A DNA stretch of 64,000 nt from Platycnemis pennipes. Taxonomy: Eukaryota; Arthropoda; Insecta; Odonata; Platycnemididae. The translations under genes and the position numbers were made by a program. A model generated the notes under the pieces. It was not told the origin of the DNA. It made no database searches and saw only the letters and a list, made by a program, of their open reading frames with translations. Each line of letters starts with the position of its first letter. Position 1 is the stretch's first letter. The DNA is taken from NCBI GenBank assembly GCA_933228895.1, contig OW121852.1, forward strand, positions 107,157,544-107,221,543, written 5' to 3'. Positions 1 through 12,704 of this stretch are shown one piece after another.

Positions 1-1680
1 ATGGAAAAATTAAGTGCGTTCATTTATATTATTACGCTCAATTGTGATCTGTTCGCAATGTTATTCAACGGCATTTGCTCACGGAATGTCTTAGTGTTTC
101 AATTTTTAAATTAAATAGCTTTACGAGTAAATAATTTATTTAAAATTATCTGTGTCATCAGGAATAGGCGTACTCCATAGTGTTGTGTGTAAGGTACACA
201 CATGGGAACGAACGTGCTGTTTCGTTATATCTTTTTCAAAGCGGAAACAATAACTTCGCAGTATTTTAGGGTGGATGGGGGAACTTAATCACAGGTTGAA
301 CGTGATAATTTCGCGCGCTTTTCGCATGGCGCCATATTTCTTCCAAAACCTCATTGCGTAACTTAACACCGCCACGTTTAGCCGCCTCTTTCCACACCAC
401 TTGCGTCATAATGAATATCCTTTTTATGTCTCCATTTGTTCATTGAGCGCTTGAAGTGCTCAGAGAGGATTCACAAAGAATGTTCGTGGCAGCACGCGAT
501 GAAAGGTTTCAGCGTGGAAATTAAAATTACCCGTGACATTACTTGTTGCACAAAAAAACGTCACAGAACTCATGCCACAATGAGAAGGAAAAAAATCCAT
601 TCCCTCAATAGGATAACGTAAACACATTAATACCTGTCGTAAATAAGAGTTCATTTGCTAAAATTACATCCTTCACCTCTATAGATATTTTGCGTGAGCA
701 AGTAATAAAAATATCACCCACTTACAAATTCCTCAATGAACCTTCATGCCATTTTCTTCCGTAATACATCACATTAGGCCTTAATTTTTTTTACAACATC
801 TATGAGACATTTTCCACCTTTACGCAAGTAATTTATTTTAATTTACAATAGTGAGCCAATTAAGAATTTAGCCCATACAAAGTGGTGATTTCAGCGCTTT
901 AAAACACATCAATTTTATTTTAAAGGACATCAATTTTCTATCAATAGTCACTTTAAAATGATTTAACATATACAGGAAAGGTCTCAGCAATATTTTCAAT
1001 AACAACCCTATAGTAGCGATTTTGATTCATGACTCTGACATGGGAGCTTTATTTGTCTAAGGAGAAGGCCACTAAATGTTGCTAGACGGTGCAGTGTAAC
1101 ATACGTAGTTAGACTATCGTAAAACCAAACTCTATTAATTGAATTTTTGAGAATGCTCAGTTTATGATGCCAACATTTCATGCAATGATTATATTATTCC
1201 TAACAACTAGAAACGTGTGCCAAACCATACTGTTGATTCTTCTAAAAACATTTTTCAGCAATTTCCAAACCCCGCATAATTGGCTCATCCTTCTCCACAG
1301 TTTTACAGAACATTTTATCTCAGAACAACATCGTTGCTGTGACATACTCGGCCCTTAACAGCGGTAAAAAAGCAGGATTTCATCATCAGTTTCCAGAACG
1401 CCTGTGATCAAAGAAAGAGTTATACGTCGTTGAGGGTTTACGGCGGGCGAAGCATCCCGGAAAACAACGAAAAGCGGGCTAAAGTCATTAGTGATCAGGA
1501 AGCTTGATCAAAATAATCATCACCAGAGGCGAGTAGGAACCGCGGCCGGTTTGGCGCGGTTGCCTTCCATCAGGGAACGCGGTTAATCGGTTACCCAAGA
1601 GGCGAACCGACAAAAGACAACTTCAGCGGATCAAGACATTTGCTTTGATAAGGGAGCATACCATGAATTAGCAGGGGTGC
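1..1680. other. unassigned AT-rich DNA
   Basis: I see no recognisable gene, repeat end or RNA here. Open frames are short (at most about 65 codons) and resemble no family I know. Confidence 0.5.
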
Positions 1681-1689
1681 ACTCGTGAA

Positions 1690-1900
1690 GCCAAATTAGC
1701 AATTCATGAGACTCTATCCACTATTCCCCTCCTCCGAGAATCCGTATTCACTAACATCAATTGCCGATTCCCTATTGAGGCTTCCGCGGAGTGTCTCGTT
1801 TGAGGATCCATTCCTTTCGGGATTTCTTCCGTGTGTGTCCATTCTGGGGTGACAACAGTTTCGCCAACGTTTCAGTTCGCATCTTCAGGTCTGAAGTGTT
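1690..1900 (-). mobile_element. probable Penelope-like element terminal fragment
   Basis: Read on the minus strand, about 1895-1790 gives a 'CCTGAAGATGCGAACTGAAA' stretch followed by CGTTGGCGAAACTG and an ACACACGGAAGAA segment. This CTGAAGA...GAAAC arrangement is typical of the non-coding ends of Penelope-like elements, which often carry hammerhead-ribozyme-like cores. The stretch just below 1790 may continue the same terminus. No reverse-transcriptase coding is attached, so this is a solo end or truncated copy. The assignment rests on motif pattern only. Confidence 0.4.
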
Positions 1901-2000
1901 TCATAGCACATTTTTACCGTCTTATATACCATTTATTTCTGCACTCTGGTGTTCAAGTGGGAGCATTTACATTGGCCGTTTGACTAGTTTTTTCAATTAG

Positions 2001-4080
2001 GCGCTTCCAAGTATGGGGGAGCTTATAGCTACCCTCTCTGTTAAAATTTTTGGCGAAACGGCCAAAAACCCCAACGGTTACAACTACAATTAAAATCCTT
2101 ATATTCCTGTAGTAATCCAATATTCCACTGAAGTTGATTCAAGAGTTAATCATCTTACCGTAAAATATGGTATATATTTTAATCGGGGTTAGTGTAAAAT
2201 ACGATACAGAATTACAGCATTCTGCACTTGTAACAGAGGGTGACTTTTCCCATAAATTCACAAATAAAGTAATTGCACCGGCTTTACTTCGCAACTATGG
2301 CAGAAACAAAACCGACGAAGCGGAGCACGTCCGAAAAGAGCGACAAGCAGCAGCGGTGGACATTGTGAAAAATGCTAAAGAACCAGTGAGAGACAGCACC
2401 ATGAGATTTCCTCAGAGGGAGGACGGAAACCACAGCAGCTGTTTCCCATCCGTGCCGGCCAAGGCCCGTTCGACAGAGATACCAATAAAGTGGAGTGGCG
2501 TATATTCCCAGAGAAAATGCGTCGTTTCGAATGATCCCAAGGTCAAACAGCAAGAACGGAACATCCGCGCAAGAATTCGTCATTAAAACCATGAAACGGC
2601 GTCGTTAAATTTACCTAAATACTGCGTTCGCCGACGAGAGCGGATTAAATTCACGAATTTAAAAACCGTATTTCCAGAACGGTATCTTTGTTGGGAAGAC
2701 ACGAACTAACAAGAGGGCCTTGATCATGGATGTGCGCAAGGCGTGCGCTAGCGTTATCGTTCATTTTTGATTTAAGAAGGTTGGCTCGCGACTGCTTGAG
2801 TCAAGTTGTCTAAGGAATCTTATTAATTTAAGTACGAGTATATGCCTGCTAAGTGATCCTTACTTCACAAAGAAAATTACCTAAGCTATTGAAAGTCATA
2901 AGAAATACGATGTAAAGTCGAAGGATTTCTTTTTTATGATAATTTTAATCAGCTCGACTATGGAGTCAGTTCAGCATTTACGTTAGTGAAATAAATTCAT
3001 CCACTCAATGAATTTACAAATTTATAACACAAGAATTTTACTATCAAACGTTATGTTATAATATTTTTCTGACATATTCTTTAATATCTCATTAGTAATG
3101 ATATTATTCATACGCCATACATTTTGGCTAGAGCGACTGCAGCGACACTTGAAGTCAACTAACGCATTTCGTCTGCTATTAGCGCATAAATTGGTGGATT
3201 TAGCGAAAAATACGGTAGGTTGATGCCTTTTTTTCATGGCATTTTATTTCATGTGAAATTACGCATTAAATATCAGTTTTTGCAAAAATGACATGTCACT
3301 ATGGTATTTTTAAACGTTATATTCCCATGTGATGGCCATTCTCGCCGTTAATCGTATGTAATTTCAAATGCAATTTGTGCAAAGAGGAGTATGGTTTGGT
3401 ATAGTTACCTTTACTTTATTAGATAGAGTAACGTAAGTTCTATAAGTGCTGAAAAAATAAAAAAAATGACATAACTTTCACTTTTCGGATCAACCTCCTT
3501 AACTTATGTCAGAGGGAACGTGATATCCGTTCTTCATTCTTCGCACTGCACTTCAAATCGCTAATCAAAATCAGCGGAGCGAATTTTATAGACGGTCATT
3601 GTTAACCATCCGGCACTCTAGGGGTAAGCGTTAACGATAATTATTTGCGCACTTAATAGAATAAGTAACTCAAATGAAAATGTAATTTTGCTTCTTCATA
3701 ATGACAGTGATCTGGAAACAGGAACTCTATTCGGTCATGTGTTTAGATTGCCGCAATCGGAGATTTCTTTTTTTTTGGAATAGCACGACTCACGATGAAA
3801 AATGAAACAATAAATCGACAAGACACATTTCGCGTCAGATTTATTACAATTTTTCTGACCTGGGTGAGGGATACGGCATAATAATAATTCTTCCTCACTT
3901 TGACTACTGGTGAAGTGTGCCACGTAATACTGATGAGGAAACAAACCGAAAACTCCATGGAGCAATGAATGCTTCCGTATGGTTTATATTTGATCTAAAA
4001 CTATGGAATCATGTTAGGGACCAACGCTTATGCGGAACTAAAATTGCTGAATGCACGCTAAAGACGGCTATACTTGTCCT
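2001..4080. other. unassigned DNA
   Basis: One open stretch of 139 codons (2167-2586, +) is the longest here. It has no recognisable domain, signal peptide or repeat, and an overlapping antisense frame of 102 codons is equally open, so I do not call it a gene. The rest is AT-rich with no recognisable element ends. Confidence 0.45.
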
Positions 4081-4124
4081 TAATGACGGCTTATAAAATT
4101 TAAAACACGGGTGTCCCTTCTTAT

Positions 4125-4305
4125 ATGTTCAATAAATTTGTTTTTAAAAGAAACATACAAAAGCGTCCTACAAGATCCCATCCTCAATACTTACTCATCC
4201 CATACCATCGGATAGAGTCGAACCACATATCGTATATTGTATCGACGCCCCTCAGATGGAACTCACTGCCAGATGAAATAAGCATAACGTATCGAGCAAG
4301 AAAAA
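4125..4305 (+). pseudogene. LINE reverse-transcriptase C-terminal fragment (5' part of a chimeric frame)
   Basis: The first ~55 codons of an open frame starting at 4125 include a TRSHPQYLLIPYHR stretch and then STPLRWNSLPDEI. A 'P-R-x-W-N-x-L-P' block near the end of the ORF2 protein is typical of CR1/Jockey/I-like LINEs. The fragment is then joined in frame to Penelope-like sequence (next entry). This is a decayed transposon end, not a host gene. Identification rests on that one block. Confidence 0.5.
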
Positions 4306-4682
4306 CACTACATAATACAGGTTATTCGAAATTAAAGAGTCAAATTCCAAAATATTACAAGAGTAACATTGTTTATAGCATACCTTGCCAAGATTGCAAT
4401 AAAATTTATATTGGGCAAACTGAAGAATACTTAAAAAATAGAATTAATGGCCATACGTCTTCAATTAAAACAAATACCGGAACCTGTGCCTTGGCAAAAC
4501 ATTCTTTGGAAAACATCCATTCCTTTAACTTTGAAGACGCAAAATCGATTGATTTTGAATCTAACCTTCAAAAGAGGCTTTTTAAAGAAATGGTTCATAT
4601 AGTAAAAAATCCTACTGCATGAAATAACAGAACAGCAATACAAAATTAAAGTAAAATATACCATAGCATTATATCAACAACA
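4306..4682 (+). pseudogene. Penelope-like element GIY-YIG endonuclease C-terminus
   Basis: The frame continues with NIVYSIPCQDCNKIYIGQT, the zinc-coordinating CxxC plus IYIG signature of the GIY-YIG domain fused to Penelope-like reverse transcriptases. LKNRINGH, a TCALAKH segment and FNFEDAKSIDFES follow, in the family's order. The frame meets a stop at 4620-4622. Reading through it gives NNRTAIQN, another stop, then SKIYHSII, matching the usual PLE ending. PLEs encode a retrotransposon polymerase-endonuclease acting at chromosomal targets. This copy is truncated and non-functional. Confidence 0.8.
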
Positions 4683-5060
4683 TAAATATATTTTACTCAT
4701 AATACCATTAGCTTGTAAATTAATATTCATTCAATATTGACTTTGGTCATTAAAAAAATATATATACAAATAAAAATTATTTATGTAATAATTTTAAATT
4801 TTGGTTGTTACTGTTTTTATATTAAAAAGTTGGTGATGAATTTATGCATCCAAGAAGCTTAACATAGTTGTTGTTGCTTAAAAAAAATTGTCACCAAAGG
4901 TATGTAACAAGATTGCTCTGTAAACTTTTTTTTCTCTCTTTCTGTTCTGATCTAAGCCTGTTAAAAAGTAATGGAAATGTAAAACCTTACATTGTGCACT
5001 AAATAGCCCTGAAGAAGCTAAGGATGCAACTAAGTTATATTCAACTTTTGTATATATCAT
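4683..5060 (+). mobile_element. probable 3' non-coding end of the same Penelope-like element
   Basis: AT-rich sequence follows the GIY-YIG remnant and ends in GCCCTGAAGAAGCTAAGGAT (about 4999-5018), then ACTAAG and a T-rich tail. CTGAAGA near a PLE end is where the ribozyme-like core of the terminal repeat normally sits. The GAAA half of that core is not clearly preserved. The boundary is approximate. Confidence 0.4.
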
Positions 5061-5064
5061 TTAT

Positions 5065-5666
5065 GTTCACCCCTTTCATATGTTTACCTTGTTCGGTAAA
5101 TTGTAAGGTCATATTTACTCACTGGGACTGTCTCTTATATTAATTATAGTTTTCTTGCATATCTAAGATGTAATTTGATTTTATTTCTAAAATTTAATGT
5201 AACCTAAGTAGTAACATTATATGATCAAAGAATGTCTAAAGTTGGACTGCGACAAAAAACGTATTATATTATTAAAGCATGAAAATATTTCCAAAAGAGA
5301 AAAAGTTCCTCGGAGTCCAAATGAGGAACGACAATACTAATAGTAATTTGAATGAAAAGAAACCACTTTGATGGATGAAACTTCCAAATGCATTATTTTG
5401 ATGCATATTTCTTAAACAAACCGCAAGTATGAAGCATGATCGAGGTAATTTTCACATCCCAAAATGATAGAAAGTACATTCGATAGTACTCATAACGGGT
5501 AGTTAATATGATTATATATGACATGATGATTTAATATGATTATTTATTACATTATTGTATATGATAACTTTTCCAGCAAATTCAGTTCGAACGTTATGCG
5601 TCATTACGATAAGAAGGTGTGCAATATGCCATGTAATTTGAAAACGATAGGATAAAGTTAGCAAAT
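5065..5666. other. unassigned AT-rich DNA
   Basis: No ORF, inverted repeat or known repeat end is visible between the PLE tail and the next element. Confidence 0.5.
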
Positions 5667-6819
5667 ATTAACAGGGTGTCCACAAAAGTCAATATATAAA
5701 ATTCAAGCATAATTCAAGGTTTTCAAGGCTAAATTTACAAAATTTTCCAGGCTAATATATCGCGGTTCTTGTACGAGTCAAAAGTGATGTTTTTCAAGTT
5801 CTATGTAGAATATGGATTTTTTGTAGTTCGACCCATAGCATAATATAGATAAAGTAATTAAATATGTAGTTTTATTGGTAGTAAGAGACTCTCTCGTTGA
5901 TTGGGAAAGATAAACTACTTTTTGATTGAACACCCTCTTTCTAAATTAGCATTTCCATGAGAAATTAAAAATTCTTCTACAAGAGGAACTTAAAGAACCC
6001 ACTGGCTAAAGTCTTCAGTATTCAACCACTGTTCTTGGAATGATGATTTTCTAAGTTTATATTTTTTGCCATGCTTTTCTATTTTAAGTCTCAAAGCCTC
6101 AATTTTCTGTTCACTCAGAATCAGAAGGTAACATTTTTGTACCGGTAGACTATATAGAAAAAAGTGAAATCAGAACAGTCTTTAGTATCCTACACCATCT
6201 TTTTCTGACAAAAATTAATGCAATAAAAATCCTAATTCAAGTAAGCGCATCCTGAATATATCTAACAAACATCAGCAATTAGATTTCTCAAATTTTATAG
6301 AAAAGTTTGTAAAAAATATATTGCAAAGCCTACCGAAAGCCAACTTACATTGTACTTACAGCAAAGTATCCGATTACATCAAATGTGCAGTTAAAAGAAA
6401 CATTATAAGTTCATTTTCATTAATAAAGGAATTATTTTCCAATTATTAATCAAATCCTTGAATGCTTTCAAATTATTTTTTAGAAACAAAAAAATTTTAA
6501 TGCGGCCAAGAGATCCCATTTAGGGAATATCCGGGGATTCCAATTTTAAGACGAAAAAAATATTATAGAATATTTCAAGCTGCTAAACTAGTAATTTTGC
6601 AATGTCTTATTCACAATAACCTTCGAAATGAAATTTGAGAATTTTCTACTCCTAAGAAGAGGTTGTGTAACTCTGATCTTGAAATGAAATTAGCCTTTCT
6701 TCATGCTACTATAAACAAAATTTTAAAAAGTCTTGGATTTTCTCTCCATTGGCCTGGGTTTGCAAGAAAAAAGTAGAATGACATGTGGGGAGAATGTATT
6801 CTCCTAAATCAGATAAGCC

Positions 6820-6880
6820 GACAATAGCAGAATGGGGTAGTGGACAGCAGGTAATGAAGTTCGATTCTTATCGCTGTTTA
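6820..6880 (+). repeat. tRNA-like SINE head fragment
   Basis: ATGGGGTAGTGGACAGCAGG followed by GAAGTTCGATTCTTATC resembles RNA polymerase III A and B boxes about 20 nt apart, as in tRNA-derived SINEs. It lies inside the 5672-8496 element. No complete cloverleaf is evident. Confidence 0.4.
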
Positions 6881-7164
6881 AAATTTTTCTTTCAGCCATT
6901 GAATCAAAAAGTTTATCATCCTTCATTCCCAACCTTTTTGTGTGGATACTGACTTTTTTGTACTTCTATCGTTTAAACTATCTACATTTACAAATGCGTC
7001 ACTCAAAAATACATTGCAAAGTTAACATAATGATTACACGATTTAATTTTGCATTAAAAATTATTCCAATCATTTCACTAACGCCAAATTATATTATTTT
7101 TTTAATTATAAATTCACATGAAATTTCTGATAAACTACTTTTTTTAACTGCCTACTTGCATTAC

Positions 7165-7196
7165 CCTAGGAATACAGCATAGCCTGTATTCCTAGG
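7165..7196. repeat. 13-bp perfect inverted repeat
   Basis: CCTAGGAATACAG (7165-7177) and CTGTATTCCTAGG (7184-7196) are separated by 6 nt. The pair lies immediately before the first copy of the ~400-bp internal duplication. Confidence 0.75.
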
Positions 7197-7199
7197 CAG

Positions 7200-7597
7200 T
7201 GTTAAGAATCAAACTCGCGACCTGCAGTACACTAGTCCTCATTTTCAACAACTACGCTATCATAGGTTCACGGGAATCTGGCGAATGTAGGCGACCCGCG
7301 TGACATTCGGCCTTATTATTTTTCTCGCGCATCCGGGCCTATGGAGAAAAAAGTCACGACGAGTATTTTTTTATTTTGCTTTTGTGGCACGGAAAAAATC
7401 TTCTCATTTCGTGACCAAGTTACACAACCTCTCCTTATCAGTATCTACCATACGTACGTACATTCCATTCGCGGGGCGTATCGATCACTAAGCCGAGAAA
7501 TTTAAAATCTCTGATCCGGATCTAAATTTTTACTGTCTTCGAATATGATTTCAGTAGCGAATGAAATGAAAGACCCGTGGATCCAACCCGACCATCC
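7200..7597. repeat. internal ~400-bp direct repeat, copy 1
   Basis: It pairs with 7731-8110. Shared landmarks in the same order are GTAGGCGACCCGCGTGACAT, TATTTTGCTT, CATTCCATTCGCGGGGC, CTAAGCCG(A/C)GAAA, AAATCT(C/A)(T/C)GATCCGGATC and GACCCGTGGATC. Its start, read on the minus strand, resembles a tRNA: ATAGCGTAGTTG as A box and GCGAGTTTGATTC as B box. The repeat may therefore derive from a SINE or SINE-like unit. Confidence 0.7.
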
Positions 7598-7730
7598 TTA
7601 ATTTATTAATGTAACATTTGTAAATCTAATTTAAACAACACAAGTATTATAAAGTGAGTATTCAGATGTAATGGTTTGAAATTGAAGATGATAACATTTT
7701 CGATGCAATGACTGTAAGAAAAATTAAACT

Positions 7731-8110
7731 GCGATACGGATCGAACTTCGCACAGTAAACTAGCTCTCATTGTCCGCCCGATCCTGGCGTATGTAGGCTA
7801 CCCGCGTGACATCGTACGTAATTTTTCCCGCGATACCGGGGTAATGGGGAAAAGTCATATTTCTTTATTTTGCTTCTAGTTGCACGGGTACATTTTCATC
7901 TAATTTCGTAACCTGAGTTACACATCCTCTTCTTGTCAATATCTACCGCACCCACATTCCATTCACGGGGCACTTCGATCGCTAAGCCGCGAAAATTTAA
8001 AATCTACGATCCGGATCCGATTGTATACCGTGTCTTTGGATCCGAATCCGGAACCGAGTAAAATGAAAGATCCGTGGATCTTTGGATCCGACGGATCCGA
8101 TCCGGCCATC
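7731..8110. repeat. internal ~400-bp direct repeat, copy 2
   Basis: Diverged second copy of 7200-7597, with the landmarks in the same order and a minus-strand GCGAAGTTCGATCC B-box-like start. Its last ~110 bp are crowded with GGATCC/GATCCG words (about 8010-8105), more than in copy 1, suggesting local slippage after duplication. Confidence 0.7.
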
Positions 8111-8501
8111 ACTACACGTTCGGCATATGTTTGCGTATCATGGGCTTAGTCCGATGTGCAATGAATGAGAACAAAGGGCACTTGACGTGATGCTGAAGGC
8201 ATCCGTTCGACAGTCGAACAGTTGAACGTCTCCGATCCACACAGCGCTGACGATACATTGAGCCTAACTACTTTTCCGTTGTTTATTTATTCATTCATGC
8301 CAACGGCAAATCCATATCTTAAAGTTATCGTTATTTATCCTATTTATAAAATAAGGATTTTTTGTCTTGAATTAAGAATTTTTTAAATTCCCGACTAAGA
8401 CCAGAAAATCACGAATAATCCACGAACAATTCCCTGCATTGAAAATTCACGAATAATTCCCGATTTTCCAGGTTTTCCCGGTCAGTGGACACCCTGATTA
8501 A

Positions 8502-11500
8502 GTATTAAAACACAAAAAATATCCAAATAAATATTATACTTATGTGACTCAGAACCAGACCTCCGGAAAGAATTCGTTCCTTAGAAATGTGGCTTACCTG
8601 TAAAATGAAAAATAAAAGCATAAATATTTACCCAACTTTCCCACAGCCTGATTAACAAAAATAAAAATGTTAAATTTATTTCCTCACTCTTGCCTTCCCA
8701 TTCATAACCCCATAGAGTCATAACCATGAAATTATGCCTCAAATTAAATAGGTAGTATATAATAACGACTATTCTAATTATTGCTAACATTAAGGCGCCA
8801 ACACTTCATTTGGGAGCAAAATGATACGTGAGCGTTTGTGAATCTGGCTCTATGACCACTTAAGGAATCATTTACTCGTGGGAGTTCAATAGCTCAAGCC
8901 ATTCTCATTTTCACCATGCAGGAATAATACCAAATGATTTAAAATCACACAACCAACAATCGCTATGAAAATATCTCAACCTAAGACGTAGTCAAAACGT
9001 AACATTATGAGATGACCAGCGAAGATGAAAAAATGATCAAGACAATCTCACCTTCGTGTTGCGTGAAAAATATTTACAACGTTTCAGTTTATGATTTCCA
9101 TTTAAAAATCATGAAGCAAGAGTAACACGAGGTATACATTTCATTATTCCACGTGAATACATTTTTTAATATCTGCAAATGAATAAGAGATGAGTAAGTT
9201 CAACACAAAATTACATTGAATATTTTCGGATGTTAGGGAAAAACTTGTTTTAAAATTAAGTTTTTTTTATGTTAAATCCTTATTTGGATCATATCCCCGA
9301 ATATAAAATAATTTTTCTGCGCACACATGACATATTTCTAGTCCAAGAGTGGGACGGAAAAAGACTAAGGTAAATTTCGAATAAAATGGAGTTCAAGTCA
9401 CTTTTACCACTCGGTAAAAGGATCAGGTATCCAATGAGCACCTTATTACGTGTCCCTCAAGGTGTACTGAGAATTAACTGCACACGTGCCGTCTAAAAGC
9501 AAGACTTACACAATTATTTGTTCCTCTTTGTACTGAAACAGTTCTAAATTGTAATGGCACAAGGTAAGCAATAAAAACTCCACGTGGACTTAGCCAAATG
9601 AAGTTTTATCAACGGAATTAAGTACTAAAATGTACAGCACATCCGTCAAAGGGCTGATTCACTTGTACCCCCTGCATTCACCTTTTACGATCCAAGCGCC
9701 AGACACGCCGACACTTGAATAACAAAGCGGATGACATTCAGTTGCCTACGGTCTGGAGCGTTCCAGATTTACCCCTCGTGTGAAAGCATTCTAAACGAAA
9801 ACCGACCGCATTTGTGGAACGCCGGCGCAACACGGGAAAGAAGAGAGGTCCCAAACGCCATCCTTGTGGAACACTCCGACGCATCGCGATTCGCACTTCA
9901 CCCCGGTCCATCGCTCCAGCGCCCTCTGCACACAAAAAAGAGAAGGCAGAGGGCTGAGCATGGGATTCACTACGCCATGACGGCAAGAGGACCGTTCGCC
10001 GCGGAATTTCGTCTGAGCAGTGACTGGGGAATGTATTTGGAGAGATGAAAAGGATTACTCGCTCACGAAAGGTTTCCCATGTTCAATAGAATCCGGTCTT
10101 ACAAGTGATCATCTCTCGTGACGAGATTTGTAGGCGCTCAGTAGAAATGCAACGTCCCTTGCTGATATCCCACAGGACAGTAAGCATGCTTAATTTAATA
10201 CTTGACCGAATTCCTCTCGTGGGCGAGGCTGCAGCAGAAGTATATAGTTATATCTAAGTGACTCATGCTTCAGAGGAACTCTATTACTTCTCCCTCCCGT
10301 AAAGGTGTCTGAGAACAGGACGGCTAATTTTAACAAAATATACGTCAAAAGAACACAAGCTCAATGGCGATTAAAAATAATTACAGAGCCTCAGATTCAT
10401 AATAACTACAGAGAATGCAATCAACAGTTTTCAATGAACTGATTGCAAAGTTAACATCTTCCCGCCAACACGTTCTTGATATTTTACACAGCTAAAATAG
10501 GCGCGGGAAGTTAGAATTAAGTATGGTAATTAATTATTTCAGAGTTGAACGAAAAATAGTAAGTAAAATATGGATATTGTTTATTTTGTTATTCATACAG
10601 CTGTGGTGAAAATATTTAAAAGCCAGAGGCAAATTATCACTGGTAACTCGTCAGAGATAAGGCGGCATTTAATAGAGGGTATAATTTTTGTGGGGTTACG
10701 TCTGGCTGGGACTGTGAGCTTTTAAGTGGACAACAATCACAAATGCATAGACAAAGTAAATATAATGTAATATAAATAATGTAATGTAAATATAATATAA
10801 ACCGATATTTAATGCAATACTGTAGCCCGAAAAATATCTATGAGGATCGATTTTATTTGAGAGCTGTATTGCAGGTCATTCATTTTTCACATAGGTAGCT
10901 CTACTGCAGTCATTCATACCCGTCAGCCAGCATACCAAAATCCAGACAAAGGTTATGTGTACGACCTGCAGAATACAAAATGTTATGTAAATTGTGAAGT
11001 CTCCCGGCGATCGAAAAAATGTCAGAGGTGTCGCACTGCAACGGGAATGCTTCAGAAAGATTTGAACGGATTAGTTCAATGAGATATTGGCTTATTTATT
11101 TAGCAACTAGCAAACGATTTAAAATTAATATTTTCCCCAGAGTTAATGCAAAGTCTTCGATTTTAATTCACTTTCGCAATAAAACACATAGTAGGTAATT
11201 CGCAGCTTTTCGGGTCCTAAAGGAGAATCTACCATGAACAGAGCACACTGTTTTCGCAAATCCTCACAAACTGGAAGAGGCGTACTCCAAAGGATGAGGA
11301 ATGCCAAGAGTGGCCAATTAATTAAGGATCGTATGCGTGGATTGTTGAAGGAGTTGTTCCTGATTTTACCGGCGGCGCACTCTGGGCGCCGTTGTTTAGT
11401 AACGGAAATAATACCATTGCAAAGTTTATAGCCTGCTTCTGGTCCACTTAAGCTCCTTACTGATTCATACCCTATTGAATCCATCACATCGTTTTAATGG

Positions 11501-12405
11501 CGGAAATGCCCTCGTCTCACTTACGCAGTATCTCCATCACAAACTTTGCTATTAATAGGTACATCACAAGGCGAGAAACAAGAGCCGAGAGGGAAAAGTG
11601 AACGCAGGAATAATAGGGGCAATTTATACTGAACTGACGACTCTTCAAACGATAAAATCGGGAAAATGTCTTTAAACTTTATCTGCCTCGCGCAAAACTA
11701 AGATAAAAATCTGGTCGGTCAGACGGACTTGATCCGCAGACTAATTAGGTACGTTAGTTTTAACTCTTATGCTTGGCTGCTCCGGAAGTACCAGAGTAAT
11801 AGCATTCTTGATCAATACAAGATCCAACAGGAACGTGGATGAGGATCATTACGCCTAAAAAGATAATTCTGCCCCTGAGACTCCGGCCAGACGGGAGCCA
11901 GAAGCTTAACCCCAATTCAAAAAAAAAAGCTCCCTAATGCCATTTTTTACGATGATAACCAAGGTACTTTTCCTTCGAAAACATCCAGTCTGGGTGTTTC
12001 CGCGCCACTAAATGGACCTTAACTATGTTTAAATGATATCATGGCTCCCATCTCAAGGTCTTTATGCCTCAAATTCTCTGAAAGTCTTCATATTCGCCAT
12101 TACAAGAACTTCTACTCCAAGAATACTGTCGACGCACTAAAAGGATTAACCCCAAAAAGAAGTTAAAAAGATAAAATTAGCAAGCAAACACACCATATAT
12201 TCCAGAACGAAAAACTTGTATCATCCATCAATGTGAGAAGCACCAAGTGAGATTATCAATGCTATTCGCTGAAAAGAATATCAGGATAATTAATGCGACA
12301 GTAGGAAAAACATGGGATTATTGCACCTTAGTACTTTAAAGCTAATAACATAAGAACACTTACTTGATTCATAATTAAATTTAATTTAAAAAAATAAAAC
12401 TCTTA
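8502..12405. other. long unassigned stretch
   Basis: No gene or repeat family is recognised. A slightly GC-richer patch at about 9730-10050 has open frames on both strands (105 codons +, 82 codons -) but no motif. 10745-10810 is a low-complexity TAATATAA/ATGTAA tract. 11143-11487 (-) has a 114-codon frame without recognisable features. Confidence 0.45.
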
Positions 12406-12410
12406 ATAGC

Positions 12411-12690
12411 GTTCATCATCATCCTAAGATTGGGTTGACGCAGCCCTTCACTCGATTCCTCTATCGGCTAACCTCTTTACATTTGCGTAATTCTTCTCTT
12501 TTATATTTTTCACAACTTGCTCCATACATCTCATACGAGGCCTGCCTTTTCCATTCTTCCGGTTCCCTTTTTCCCCGACGATTATCTTCATCAAGCCATT
12601 ATGTCTTAAGATGTGGCCGATTAAGTTCTCCCTTATTCTCCAACTGATTTGGCAGTTGAGGTAAAAACGGAGATGTGAAAAATTACAAGA
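12411..12690 (-). mobile_element. RTE-like LINE, 3' end (relict)
   Basis: On the minus strand an open stretch carries NLIGHILRHNGLMKIIVGEK, GKGRPRMR and NYANVKRLADR. This is the C-terminal end of the RTE-like reverse transcriptase that recurs through the window. The element ends at TCATCATCATCC on the plus strand, i.e. a (GAT)n tail. It is 5'-truncated to about 280 bp. Confidence 0.75.
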
Positions 12691-12704
12691 GGAAAGCATA
12701 CAGA

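Larger units (their letters stand above)
5672..8496. mobile_element. 2.8-kb DNA transposon with CAGGGTGTCCAC termini
   Basis: Perfect 12-bp terminal inverted repeats: CAGGGTGTCCAC at 5672-5683 and GTGGACACCCTG at 8485-8496. ATTAA directly flanks both sides (5667-5671 and 8497-8501), consistent with a 5-bp duplication or a TTAA-type target with an extra A. The subterminal zones differ but share CAAGG/CCAGG/TTTTCC-rich wording. No transposase is recognisable, so it looks non-autonomous or badly decayed. It carries an internal ~0.4-kb direct duplication and tRNA-like pieces (see below). The superfamily is unassigned: ATTAA does not fit hAT (8 bp) or mariner (TA). Confidence 0.75.

Noticed and set aside
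2167..2586. 139-codon open frame
   Set aside because: No recognisable domain, equally open antisense frame, no splice or promoter context.
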